A stretch of 64,000 nucleotides of DNA from Hyphomicrobiales bacterium (GTDB lineage: Bacteria > Pseudomonadota > Alphaproteobacteria > Rhizobiales > Rhizobiaceae), in the NCBI GenBank assembly GCA_900470195.1, contig UEIJ01000027.1:1-64000 (forward strand), given 5' to 3'. Position numbers and translations under genes: made by a program. The notes beneath the pieces are model-generated. The model searched no databases. It was not told the origin of the DNA and worked only from the letters and a program-made list of their open reading frames with translations. This document shows positions 33,719 through 42,555 of this stretch, one piece after another. Position 1 is the stretch's first letter. The number at the start of each line of letters is the position of its first letter.

Positions 33719-34354
33719 ATGGATTTGCTGCTTAGGGAACAAATGGCATCGATGCCCGATCTGCGTCATCGACTGCGTCAGCTGCGTTGGTTCAGGGCGA
33801 CATTTCGCAAGCATGCAAGCCTTCTGCATGATCTTTATGGTGTTGAATACGATATTAATGAGAAGAAGCTCACCGAGGCGTTTTTGAACTGGGTGGAGCT
33901 GGTCGACCAGAACAAGCGTTTTGCCAAGGTGGATCGCAAGGATTTTATCACCTTCGCAGCTGGCCTTGTGCTGCGTGAACTGATCCGTTTGTCGCCCGCG
34001 AAGGTCGTCTCACCGCCAAATCGGGCCAGTGGCGACGCTGCGCGCCTTTATGAGATCGTCAGCTTCTGGCCCGAGGGTTTTCTCTACACCAACTATTGCA
34101 TCTGCGCCATCGCCGCCGTGCAGGAACAGGAGTTCGGCACGGTTCCGGATATAGATCAATGTGCCGACGAGTTGCGTACATGGTGGTCCTATAAGGAAAA
34201 TATCGCCGAAATGCCCGGGTATGCCATTGCATTTCTCGATAAGTTTCTTGGTGGAGAGCCCAACTGGGTTATGCCTGATCTGGCATCCGCACGCGCAGCG
34301 GTGAAGCGCGCGCTGGGCGCAGATAAACCGGTTACGGAAATCCGGAATAAATAG
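33719..34354 (+). CDS. Protein of unknown function divergent from the glucitol-type PTS
   Basis: A 211-residue soluble protein that I do not recognise. It is basic at the N-terminus (MPDLRHRLRQLRWFRATFRK), rich in aromatic residues, with conserved-looking FWPEGFLYTNYCICAIAAVQ and ADELRTWWSYKENI. There is no signal peptide. The AGGAGG site at 33701-33707 supports the ATG at 33719. It shares a divergent promoter region with GutM, so it is probably expressed with the PTS. It could be a dedicated enzyme or regulator; the sequence does not say which. Confidence 0.6.
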   Translation: MDLLLREQMASMPDLRHRLRQLRWFRATFRKHASLLHDLYGVEYDINEKKLTEAFLNWVELVDQNKRFAKVDRKDFITFAAGLVLRELIRLSPAKVVSPPNRASGDAARLYEIVSFWPEGFLYTNYCICAIAAVQEQEFGTVPDIDQCADELRTWWSYKENIAEMPGYAIAFLDKFLGGEPNWVMPDLASARAAVKRALGADKPVTEIRNK

Positions 34355-34455
34355 TCGCTGCTTCACTCTGCCGTCTCCCACTGTTGGAGGGGGAAGGCCG
34401 TCCAGGTGTCGCGGCTTTTGGCTGGTACAATCCGCCTCTTGGACATAATGTGGAC

Positions 34456-34481
34456 AGAGCATTTCCAGCAACTTGTGAAGA
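34456..34481. repeat. Dispersed short repeat, copy 2
   Basis: The first 16 bases are identical to 105-120. It lies in the 214-base gap between the unknown gene ending at 34354 and the Prc protease, in which nothing else distinctive is seen. Confidence 0.5.
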
Positions 34482-34568
34482 ACAGGAAATAGCTCTTATC
34501 GGCATAGACGGTTGCCAAAAAACCATATTTAGCCAACAAGGGTTGGAATCAAACGCTCAGCGTCAAGA

Positions 34569-36680
34569 ATGGAACGTCACTTGAAACGCATCAAAATCGG
34601 CTTGGTTTGTCTCTTTCTGGCAGGTGTTTTGCCAGCGCATGCTTTTGAAGCCGGTTCTCCGGCCCTTTTGAAGCCTTCGCCGGAGCAAGTTCAAGCCGCT
34701 CATCTGACAGCGGAATTCCTCACACGTTTTCACTATCGGCCTGTCCCGCTCGATGATGCGTTGTCGGTTCGGATCATGAACCGGTTTATTGACTCGCTGG
34801 ACCCGGATCGCCTCATCTTTCTCCAGGCGGATGTCGACAAATTCCTGACCGGCAGCAAGGAGATCGACGATGCTATCGACCGGCAGGACCTGACCATTCC
34901 CTTTTCCATTTTTAACGTCTACCAGACGCGCATCATCGAGCGAATGACGTTTGCGCGCGGTCTGCTCAAGCAGAATTTCGATTTCAGCAAGCGGGAAAAT
35001 TTCTCCATCGTGCGCGACAAGGAGCCGTGGCCGCGATCGAACGAGGAAAGCGATGATCTATGGCGCAAGCGCGTCAAGAATGACTGGTTGCGTCTGAAGC
35101 TCGCCGGCAAGGATGATGCGACTATTCGCAAGACGCTCGATAAGCGCTATGAGAATTCCATCGAGCGCACGTACAAGTATAAAAGCGATGATGCCTTTCA
35201 GTCATTCATGGCTGCCTATACGACATCAGTCGATCCCCATACCGACTATTTCGGCGTCAAGGCTTCGGCCGAATTCGACATTTCGATGAAGCTGTCGCTG
35301 GTTGGTATCGGCGCTGTGCTTCAGGAGAGAGACGACTATACGACAATCCGCGAACTTGTTGCCGGTGGCCCTGCGCAGTCGTCGGGCAAGCTTTCCGTGG
35401 GCGACCGTATAATCGGCGTTGGGCAGGGCAAAGACGGTCCGATCAAGGAAGTGATCGGCATGCGCCTCGATGAAGTTGTGCAGATGATCCGCGGTGACAA
35501 GGGATCGGTCGTGCGGCTCGATATTCTTCCGGCTGATGCCGGCGCCGACGGCAAGCACCATGTCATCATGCTGGTTCGTGACAAGATCAGCCTCGATAAG
35601 CAGGCCGCCAAGAAAACGATCCTTCCCGTAAAGGACGGAAATGTTACCCGTAAGATCGGGGTGATCACTCTCCCGGCGTTCTACGAAGATATTCAAGCGC
35701 GACGCAAGGGCGACAAGAACTACAGGAGTGCGAGCCGCGATGTTGCCAAGCTGATCGTCGAGTTGAAGCAGGATAAGGTCGATGGTGTCCTGGTTGATCT
35801 GCGCAACAATGGTGGCGGTTCGCTGAGCGAGGCGATTGATCTGACAGGTCTGTTTGTCGGAAAGGGACCGGTCGTCCAGCAACGCAATGCAAACGGCGAA
35901 GTCAAGGTTGAAAGCGACAATCTCCCGGCTCCCGCCTGGAAAGGACCGCTGGGCGTGCTCATCAATCGCGGCTCTGCTTCCGCTTCAGAAATTTTTGCTG
36001 CGGCAATACAGGATTACGGCCGTGGCGTGGTCATCGGCGAACCAAGTTTCGGCAAGGGAACCGTGCAGACCGTGGTCGATCTCGATGAAGTGGCCAACAA
36101 TCCCAAACCGGAATATGGTGAGCTTAAATTTACTGTAGCACAGTTCTTTCGCGTCGACGGTGGGACGACGCAATTGCGCGGCGTGACGCCCGATATAAGC
36201 CTGCCTGGGCTCTTCGATCTCAAGCTTATCGGTGAATCGAGCTTCGACAATGCTTTGCCTTGGTCGCAGGTAAGCGCCGCGAAATACAAATCATCCGACG
36301 ATATTAAGGCGTTGTTGCCAAAGCTGCGAAAACTGCATGAGGAGCGTGTGCAGAAATCCCGAGAGTTCCAGGACTTTGTGGAAGATGTTGCGGCGCTCAA
36401 GGCACAGCGTGAGAAAACGGTCATCTCCCTTAACGAAACTGTGCGGCGCAATGAGATGACCGCTCAGGAAAATCGGGCCAAAGCTCGCGGAAAGGCCAAT
36501 GATGGTATTGATACGCAGATTGACGACGGCCTGCAGTCGAATGAGCGAAGCCTGAGTGCTGATTTGGCAATCGAGAAAAGCCGCCAAAACGCCACTGATG
36601 TTCTGCAAAAGGAAGCCGCTGCAATTGTGACCGATCTGGCGGTCCTGCAAGGCAACGCGCCCCAACGTGCGGCAAATTAA
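34569..36680 (+). CDS. prc: Tail-specific C-terminal processing protease (S41)
   Basis: 703 residues, the size of gammaproteobacterial-type Prc/Tsp. A signal peptide (about 1-25, ending LPAHAF) and a long N-terminal domain are followed by a PDZ domain (about 240-330, SLVGIGAVLQERDDYTTIRE). The S41 catalytic region has GVLVDLRNNGGGSLSEAIDL, the nucleophile serine in NRGSASASEIFAAAIQDYG and the lysine in GEPSFGKGTVQTV. A coiled C-terminal domain completes it (about 590-703). It degrades or trims periplasmic proteins with nonpolar C-termini and influences envelope integrity. Confidence 0.93.
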   Translation: MERHLKRIKIGLVCLFLAGVLPAHAFEAGSPALLKPSPEQVQAAHLTAEFLTRFHYRPVPLDDALSVRIMNRFIDSLDPDRLIFLQADVDKFLTGSKEIDDAIDRQDLTIPFSIFNVYQTRIIERMTFARGLLKQNFDFSKRENFSIVRDKEPWPRSNEESDDLWRKRVKNDWLRLKLAGKDDATIRKTLDKRYENSIERTYKYKSDDAFQSFMAAYTTSVDPHTDYFGVKASAEFDISMKLSLVGIGAVLQERDDYTTIRELVAGGPAQSSGKLSVGDRIIGVGQGKDGPIKEVIGMRLDEVVQMIRGDKGSVVRLDILPADAGADGKHHVIMLVRDKISLDKQAAKKTILPVKDGNVTRKIGVITLPAFYEDIQARRKGDKNYRSASRDVAKLIVELKQDKVDGVLVDLRNNGGGSLSEAIDLTGLFVGKGPVVQQRNANGEVKVESDNLPAPAWKGPLGVLINRGSASASEIFAAAIQDYGRGVVIGEPSFGKGTVQTVVDLDEVANNPKPEYGELKFTVAQFFRVDGGTTQLRGVTPDISLPGLFDLKLIGESSFDNALPWSQVSAAKYKSSDDIKALLPKLRKLHEERVQKSREFQDFVEDVAALKAQREKTVISLNETVRRNEMTAQENRAKARGKANDGIDTQIDDGLQSNERSLSADLAIEKSRQNATDVLQKEAAAIVTDLAVLQGNAPQRAAN

Positions 36681-36701
36681 AGCGGCCGCCGGGGCCGCTT
36701 T
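36679..36701 (+). terminator. Terminator of prc
   Basis: AAAGCGGCC and GGCCGCTTT form a perfect 9-bp stem with a 5-base loop. It begins at the stop codon of prc and ends in TTTCT. Confidence 0.65.
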
Positions 36702-36714
36702 CTCCGTTCCAGTA

Positions 36715-36751
36715 TAAAAAGAAGCCGACCGCAAACGGTTCGGTCGGCTTC
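36715..36751 (-). terminator. Terminator of the VirK-like gene
   Basis: GAAGCCGACCG (36721-36731) and CGGTCGGCTTC (36741-36751) form an 11-bp stem. On the minus strand the stem is followed by TTTTTATA, a standard intrinsic terminator for the gene ending at 36817. Confidence 0.8.
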
Positions 36752-36816
36752 GAGAGAACTTGCCGCGTATGGCGGCTTCCAACTTAACGCACTGATGCGA
36801 TATCAGCAAAAATCGA

Positions 36817-37287
36817 CTATTTTCCCATTTCAGGCGTAAGCGGCTTTCCTTCCGGCACAAAGCGCAATCCCGTTCCGAGCGGACAATCAAAGACCAACGG
36901 GTCAGATAGAGGCTTATAGGTCGATGGAGACAGCCTTCTAAACGTGAGGGTCGCGGTATCGTTCGGTTTCACTCTGTATTGATTAATTTCCGTAACGGGC
37001 GTGCCATCGGGCATGACCGTAAAGTGGGTATGAGCATAAGCAATAGTGGAGTTTGGCTCGGGGAGTATCAGGAAACTACGGATAGGAAGCCCTCCAATAG
37101 GCTTTCTATCGGACTTGCTTGTTCCCGACTTGAGTGTGCATTGGTTTAGATCGAGAATGGAAGTCGTGGGAACTGCATTCATAAGCCGGTCGCGCAGTTG
37201 TTCGAACTGCGATGGTGTGTCTGCTGCCAGAGCATAGCCTGGTATCAAACCTAAAATGACGGCTAGTGCTGAAAAAGTTTTGCGCAT
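36817..37287 (-). CDS. VirK-like secreted protein
   Basis: A 156-residue protein with a Sec signal peptide (about 1-21, ending YALAAD) and a mature part matching the Agrobacterium VirK family: NQCTLKSG, PIGGLPIRSFLILPEPNSTI, TVMPDGTPVTEINQYRVKPN. Two cysteines could form a disulfide. The family is named from the Agrobacterium virulence regulon but its function is unknown. The start at 37287 has GGAAGG in front; an upstream open extension lacks this. It stands alone with its own terminator. Confidence 0.7.
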   Translation of the reverse strand: MRKTFSALAVILGLIPGYALAADTPSQFEQLRDRLMNAVPTTSILDLNQCTLKSGTSKSDRKPIGGLPIRSFLILPEPNSTIAYAHTHFTVMPDGTPVTEINQYRVKPNDTATLTFRRLSPSTYKPLSDPLVFDCPLGTGLRFVPEGKPLTPEMGK

Positions 37288-37592
37288 CTTCTGACCTTCC
37301 AGAGTAAAGTGGGACGAAGCATCAGACACCATCAGTTTTTACTCAATCCCAAACATTAGGTCGCGATTTCGCGGACGAGATAACAACTGGTACACGCCTG
37401 CTCTGGCCTTTGATGACAAAACACTCCGCCGGAACCAAAGCCCGCCTCCAGCCAGGCCCGAAACAGCCATAGCCTTGGTCGCAACGGCATGAACAGCCCG
37501 CATAGTTTTCTTGCGCCCGTCCAACAGGGTATAGGAGATTTTGAGACGACATGCTCTTGTAGTGACGGCGCCGATCGGCAGAGAAGACCCGG

Positions 37593-39287
37593 CTACGCAA
37601 TGCCTCCATCGATATAAACTTTCCGCGCAAGGGACCGGGCGAGCTTGCCCGAGGACGTATAAGGAAGTGTCTTTGGTGGCACGGTGACAATTTGAGCATG
37701 CAACCCAAATGATGAGCTTATGCTTCCCTTCACCTTCTTCAAGACGAGATTTTTCTTGTCTAAAAGAGTATATGGCAATTCGATCAGAATGACGATTTCA
37801 GTTTCGGAATCCAGCTCTACGGAAAACGCGGCCGCACGCGTCAGTATTGACCCGGAAGCATCAACAGCTGCCAATTCAAGATCTTGGGGCCAGATATTAC
37901 GACCGTTATGGATTATCATCTCTTTGGACCGGCCCGTTATGACGACTTGTCCGTCAATGAGATAGCCGAGATCTCCTGTATCCAGAAAACCATCTGCGCT
38001 CGCAGGCGAGGCCTGAGCCGGCCCTTCACTGATATAACCCGACATAATACTGGGTCCTCGGATGAGCACGTGGCCGAGATGCCGATCGGGAAGAGGCTCC
38101 TGCTGGTCATTAGTCACAATTAAATCATGACCGGGCAATGGCCGACCACAAATCACAAATGTCTTCAACGCGTCGGAGGGATCATCAGGATTTGCTGGAG
38201 TGGCTATATTTTTGTCCTCCAGTATTCTTCTGTTTACGTGATCTGTCCGCAATCCTCGCGAGAAGCTCACCATCAGCGTAGACTCCGCCATCCCGTAACT
38301 GGGCACAAATCTGGCCGGGTCAAATCCCACCGACGCCATCGTTTCACCAAAAGACCTTAGAATATCGTGGTGGATCATGTCGCCTCCTACACCAGCGATC
38401 CTCAGGGCAGAGAGATCAATCGCTGGTCTGGAAAGCAGGAAACGTTGTTCAGCCAGTCTGTAAGCGAACGGCGGAGCATAAGTAATGGTGGACCTGTTAC
38501 GCGACATGAGCTCCAGCCAAAGAGCGGGCCGTCTCGCGAAGGTTGACGGTGAAATATAGTCCGCCGAAATCCGGGCAAAGAGTGGCGCAAGAGAAAAACC
38601 TGCCAGTCCCATGTCGTGATAAAGGGGTAACCACGAGAATGCGCGATCCAAATGCTCTATTCGAATACACTCCTCAAGCATGCCCTTTATGTTATTTGCC
38701 AAGGCGGCTTGCGAGATCGCAATGCCTTTTGGTTCAGCGGTCGAGCCCGACGAGAACTGGATATAGGCAAGTTCATCCTTTTGCAGCGGTTCGGGCGGTT
38801 GATTTCCGGCGCCTGTTTGGACAGCTGTAAACGAAATGGGAGGTATACCCGCTTCGCGTTCCAGTTGCTCCGATATGCTTGCAAGATTATCGGGCAGGCA
38901 GATCACCGAGGCATGAGCCGTCCTCGCAAGCAAAGAGATGCGTGAAATATAGGTGGATTTTCCTCCAAGATAGATGGTGTGCGGAAGAGGGCAGGGGACC
39001 AGCCCGGCATATTGGCAACCGTAAAAAATGAAGAAAAACTCAGGGCAAGTTTCGGCAGCAATGGCAACCCGGTCTCCCCGAGAAAGACCCAGGGATCGCA
39101 ATGCCTGCCCCATTTTGATGGCTTCTTCGCGCAAGCTTTTGTATGTAAATGCGTGTTCCAATTCCCCCTTTTGGTTGTAAATACGGACATCGTTATCTGT
39201 CTGCGCGGCTAAATCGAGAGCTTCCGCGACGGTCCCAAAACTGCCGAAGGAAAGGACAAACGGAGCGCCGGTTCTTTTAGTCCGCAA
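37593..39287 (-). CDS. Fatty-acyl-AMP ligase (FAAL-like)
   Basis: A 564-residue adenylate-forming enzyme of the FAAL branch. It contains the P-loop LAYIQFSSGSTAEPKG, AFSWLPLYHDMGLAGF, VPSYGMAESTLMVSFSRG and DTGDLGYLIDGQVVITGRSK followed by GRNIWPQDLE. FAALs activate fatty acids and load them on acyl carrier proteins; an ACP is encoded two genes upstream. The start appears to be TTG at 39287, eight bases after a GGAGG. It is the last gene of a five-gene operon. Confidence 0.85.
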   Translation of the reverse strand: MRTKRTGAPFVLSFGSFGTVAEALDLAAQTDNDVRIYNQKGELEHAFTYKSLREEAIKMGQALRSLGLSRGDRVAIAAETCPEFFFIFYGCQYAGLVPCPLPHTIYLGGKSTYISRISLLARTAHASVICLPDNLASISEQLEREAGIPPISFTAVQTGAGNQPPEPLQKDELAYIQFSSGSTAEPKGIAISQAALANNIKGMLEECIRIEHLDRAFSWLPLYHDMGLAGFSLAPLFARISADYISPSTFARRPALWLELMSRNRSTITYAPPFAYRLAEQRFLLSRPAIDLSALRIAGVGGDMIHHDILRSFGETMASVGFDPARFVPSYGMAESTLMVSFSRGLRTDHVNRRILEDKNIATPANPDDPSDALKTFVICGRPLPGHDLIVTNDQQEPLPDRHLGHVLIRGPSIMSGYISEGPAQASPASADGFLDTGDLGYLIDGQVVITGRSKEMIIHNGRNIWPQDLELAAVDASGSILTRAAAFSVELDSETEIVILIELPYTLLDKKNLVLKKVKGSISSSFGLHAQIVTVPPKTLPYTSSGKLARSLARKVYIDGGIA

Positions 39288-39342
39288 TCAAATAGCCTCC
39301 TTATACTACGCGCCCTGACCAAGGGCAGTCGTTTCTGCTCCT

Positions 39343-40626
39343 TTATGCTGTCATCGTATTCGCGCTGGATCTCTTCGCATCCAGCCAGTGAAAGCGTACC
39401 GGTTGTCCACCTTCCCGCAGCATCTGGGATTTCCAATGAAACACCGGAGGGGCATCGCTTGTCAGTTCCAGCCGAACCTTATCGAGAAAGACGCTCAGGA
39501 ACGTGGTCACTTCAACCATTGCGAAATGTTTCCCTCCACAGATGCGTGGCCCGATGCTGAAGGCCATATTGCCGCCTGATATCTTCTGTTTTTTATGACT
39601 GTCGATATTCAGCGCCCATGGGTCGGCTCTAAAACGCCTGTCGTGTTGAACTCCGATGAATGAAATCATGACATTCTGTCCGGCTTCAATGTTCTTGTCG
39701 CCGAGTTGGTCCGCATCAATCGCGTAGCGGGCTACGATAGGAGTCGGAGGATACAGCCGAAGCGTTTCGGATACGAATTGCGAAAGCGGCTCCAGCGACG
39801 ATAGATCTTGCCAGCTTGGTTGCCGCGTAAGCCAGAAATTTTTGGCCAGAGAGCGTAGGCGCTCCTGTATGTCAGGATGTTTTGCCAGCAAATAACAAAG
39901 CCATCCCATCGCCGCAGCGGATGTTTCAGAGCCTGCTGCGATGAAAGCCATCAGCTCGTGTTCCAGAACGACGCGATCTTCCATTCTCCGATCAGCGTCC
40001 AGCAGGTCGTCGAGCAGCGATGTGCTGGGAGCGCGTCCGTCACGAAAGTAATGAAGCGCGTGCAACATTTTCTTGCGCAACTCGGTAAGCTGGAGGAGCC
40101 TTTCCCGGTAAAGTTTGCCCGTTCGTCCGTGAGGGACGAATGAATATTCAGAACCGTATTGCATCAATTGAGCCAGAAGTGAAAGATCGAGCTCGGTCTC
40201 TTCCAATTTGGCTCCAAAGAAGTTGTCGATCAGTACACTCGCCGTCATGGTTCGCAATATGTCATCGTCGAGCGTCTCACGCGAAAGGCTCTGCGCAACC
40301 AGACGATCAAGCGCGGCAAGTGCGTAGTTCCTGGCCAGACTAAAGGTCTTTTCCCGGTCGAATGTGTTGAAATAGGTCTGAGTTAATTGTCGCCTGATTT
40401 CCCAGGCGCGTCCGTCTTCCGAAAAACGGGACGCGCCAAGCATCTGGCGAAGCCAAGCCATGTTTTTTCGATAATTCTTGGCATTCCTGCGCAAAATATA
40501 ATCGGCTTCTTCCAGTCGCTGGATGATCAAAACGTCAACGCCACTGAGATTCCTTACAACGTTTTGCCCGTTATATTCCTCGGCCAGCTGATAAAGCTGC
40601 GCGCATATTTTCGAGGACGGATTCAT
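39343..40626 (-). CDS. Cytochrome P450
   Basis: A 427-residue soluble bacterial P450. The I-helix oxygen-binding motif is AGSETSAAAMGW, the K-helix ETLRLYPPTP supplies the ExxR pair, and the heme loop FSIGPRICGGKHFA places the axial cysteine at about 363. It would hydroxylate or cleave a substrate using ferredoxin partners encoded elsewhere. Its ATG overlaps the ACP stop, so an acyl-ACP substrate (as for BioI-type P450s) is a reasonable inference. Confidence 0.92.
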   Translation of the reverse strand: MNPSSKICAQLYQLAEEYNGQNVVRNLSGVDVLIIQRLEEADYILRRNAKNYRKNMAWLRQMLGASRFSEDGRAWEIRRQLTQTYFNTFDREKTFSLARNYALAALDRLVAQSLSRETLDDDILRTMTASVLIDNFFGAKLEETELDLSLLAQLMQYGSEYSFVPHGRTGKLYRERLLQLTELRKKMLHALHYFRDGRAPSTSLLDDLLDADRRMEDRVVLEHELMAFIAAGSETSAAAMGWLCYLLAKHPDIQERLRSLAKNFWLTRQPSWQDLSSLEPLSQFVSETLRLYPPTPIVARYAIDADQLGDKNIEAGQNVMISFIGVQHDRRFRADPWALNIDSHKKQKISGGNMAFSIGPRICGGKHFAMVEVTTFLSVFLDKVRLELTSDAPPVFHWKSQMLREGGQPVRFHWLDAKRSSANTMTA

Positions 40627-40868
40627 GACTGTCGATTCTGAAGCAGCTGCGCCAGATCTTTCACCGACCGCATCTCAAGCAATTCTACCGGATCGACCTC
40701 ATGGCCAAGGCTCTTTTCTATCTCCAGGACAATTAATTCGAACGTCAGACTGTCCAGCTCTCCGAGAGAACTGATGTCTGCATCTGTCTGAATGCTTTCC
40801 TTTGGGATGAAGAGACACCCAGAAAGTATATCTTTGGCTCGTTCTACATAATCGACGGTCGTGTCCAT
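40623..40868 (-). CDS. Acyl carrier protein
   Basis: 81 residues, mostly acidic, with the phosphopantetheine attachment serine at Ser40 in SSLGELDSLTFELIVLEIEK. The ATG at 40868 starts one base after the GNAT stop codon and the stop overlaps the P450 start, so translation is coupled. It differs from housekeeping AcpP (LGADSLDTVEL-type) and is probably dedicated to this operon as the carrier for the FAAL product. Confidence 0.85.
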   Translation of the reverse strand: MDTTVDYVERAKDILSGCLFIPKESIQTDADISSLGELDSLTFELIVLEIEKSLGHEVDPVELLEMRSVKDLAQLLQNRQS

Positions 40869-40869
40869 A

Positions 40870-41532
40870 TTATTGTTTCCGAACAACTGCATTAGGCGCA
40901 ACGCGGTGAGGTTCTTTTCCTCCACGCGCATATTTATATGATGCAAAGAGAAGTATATCGAGGCGCTTTCCGTCCGATGTGCGGCACTCCTGTTTTAAAT
41001 GGCCTTCAAGTTCAAATCGCGGGTTGTTCTTGAAGTTGAAGAGCATTGCATAGTTCCTCGCCAGAATACGCGCGGTAAATTTTTCGATGTCCCGTGTTTC
41101 GTAAAAATGATCAATAACGGCATCTATCGTGGACCACAGTACGTGCTTTCCCAAGTAGTGCTTATCGCCGATCCCGGTTGTGATACTGCCGATCTTGTGA
41201 TGTCGATTTACGTCGATTGTGTAAAAGCCAACGAGGGCGTCGCCCGCAAATATTCCGAGAAAATAATTATGGAGGTTATCGAAGCGTGAGACAAAAGATA
41301 TCAGACTTTCCAAAGTGAAATTGAGGTTCTCGAGATTAAGGCCGCGCAGCATCTCAGCTTTATTGAACCACCCGAGAAACTCATCTGTGACATCCCGGGG
41401 TAAGAGTGTGCGGACGATGTAGCCGTTAGTCTCCAGATTGATGCTGTTATCAATCTGCTTTTCGCCCGGTGCCGGGGGAGCCTTTTGCAACGGTATAATG
41501 ACCGGGCGTTTCGGGATAGAAAGAACCACCAT
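40870..41532 (-). CDS. GNAT-family N-acyltransferase-like protein
   Basis: A 220-residue protein with a short non-conserved N-terminus (about 1-45) and a GNAT-like domain (about 50-205). It contains TNGYIVRTLLPRDVTDEFLG, GIFAGDALVGFYTIDVNRHH and the acceptor-loop region GKHVLWSTIDAVIDHFYETR. The exact acyl donor motif is weak. In this operon it may transfer the ACP-bound acyl chain to an amine. Its ATG overlaps the SapC stop (TAATG), and AGAGAGG precedes it. Confidence 0.7.
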   Translation of the reverse strand: MVVLSIPKRPVIIPLQKAPPAPGEKQIDNSINLETNGYIVRTLLPRDVTDEFLGWFNKAEMLRGLNLENLNFTLESLISFVSRFDNLHNYFLGIFAGDALVGFYTIDVNRHHKIGSITTGIGDKHYLGKHVLWSTIDAVIDHFYETRDIEKFTARILARNYAMLFNFKNNPRFELEGHLKQECRTSDGKRLDILLFASYKYARGGKEPHRVAPNAVVRKQ

Positions 41533-42302
41533 TAACCTCTCCCTGTCTGTTGAGGGGCCGCCGCGTTGGCAGGCAAGGCCCACTGTGACCAGATTTTTTG
41601 AGACAGAAGAACAACACTCGCGACATCGAGCCATCCGGAGCGAAACCAACCCGCTATTGTCTCAACTGGGAGCGAACGATAGGCGGGCTCGTTGATGGCC
41701 AGAAGCCGAGCTGCCGTCGCATTCTGGCCCGCTGGGCCCACAAACTGCACCAAGCTTTGCGTTAGCACACCGCTGTCTCGCAGCAAGCTGGCGAACTCTG
41801 CTCCAACTATTCCGTCATGATATCGTTGCTGCGCAGCGGATGCAATTTCACGCAGAAGCGGGGTCGGGTTTCCTGCGCTATCAAACAAGCGGATGTTTTT
41901 GTGCGAATCTGCATTTGGGATGATGGCCTGACAATCCATGTCAGCAATCAGGACACCATTGTCCTGATCAGGCAGTTTTTCCAATGTGAAAGGATAGAGC
42001 TGCAAAGTCCTTGGGATGTAATGACCGGGCAACCATTGACCGTCTTTTTGCACAAAGGCATTCACCCTTCCGGAAAGGCTCATTATGGCAACAGGAACGA
42101 CGTTATCGTTTTCCAGGAAAAGTACGGGATAGTGTTTTGCCGCCAATGGAATTTCATTGAAACCTAACGGGACGACCGCGATTTCCTTAGCGAAATCAAA
42201 ATTTTGCTTTTTAAGAAAGCCATAATCACGATGGGTTTCTGCACATATTATACATGGTTTGCGAAAAAGAAGTGTTTGGGTTGATTGCACCATCATATCC
42301 AC
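41532..42302 (-). CDS. SapC-family protein
   Basis: A 256-residue protein of the SapC family found in alphaproteobacteria. It has EIAVVPLGFNEIPLAAKHYP followed by VLFLENDNVVPVAIMSLSGR, then WLPGHYIPRTLQLYPFTLEK. The name derives from a link to surface-layer export in Campylobacter; the biochemical role is unknown. The start is GTG at 42302 or one of the ATGs at 42296/42293; no strong ribosome site decides. It is the first gene of the operon with GNAT, ACP, P450 and FAAL. Confidence 0.75.
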   Translation of the reverse strand: MDMMVQSTQTLLFRKPCIICAETHRDYGFLKKQNFDFAKEIAVVPLGFNEIPLAAKHYPVLFLENDNVVPVAIMSLSGRVNAFVQKDGQWLPGHYIPRTLQLYPFTLEKLPDQDNGVLIADMDCQAIIPNADSHKNIRLFDSAGNPTPLLREIASAAQQRYHDGIVGAEFASLLRDSGVLTQSLVQFVGPAGQNATAARLLAINEPAYRSLPVETIAGWFRSGWLDVASVVLLSQKIWSQWALPANAAAPQQTGRG

Positions 42303-42555
42303 TTCATCATCTAGCGCATATTTTTTAGCATTTACTGGAAGTCTTTGAAATGGAATGTTTCTTCATCGAGATTTGACCTTCCGATGGATGTAATCGAAGA
42401 AGAATGTGTCGGCGCAGAAACACACTAAATGACGATATCTCCGTTTATTAGAGTTTGTAAATATTATATGTTTATTTTTTAGGATATTCTATTATTATGG
42501 CCGCAAAATGGGATTTTTCAATTGAGGTGAATTCTACGCAAACGGAGCTCTGCCA

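Noticed and set aside
37339..37524. 61-codon minus-strand frame downstream of the FAAL gene
   Set aside because: It has a TTG start without a ribosome site, low-complexity basic sequence and no recognisable family. The 37288-37592 gap is treated as non-coding.
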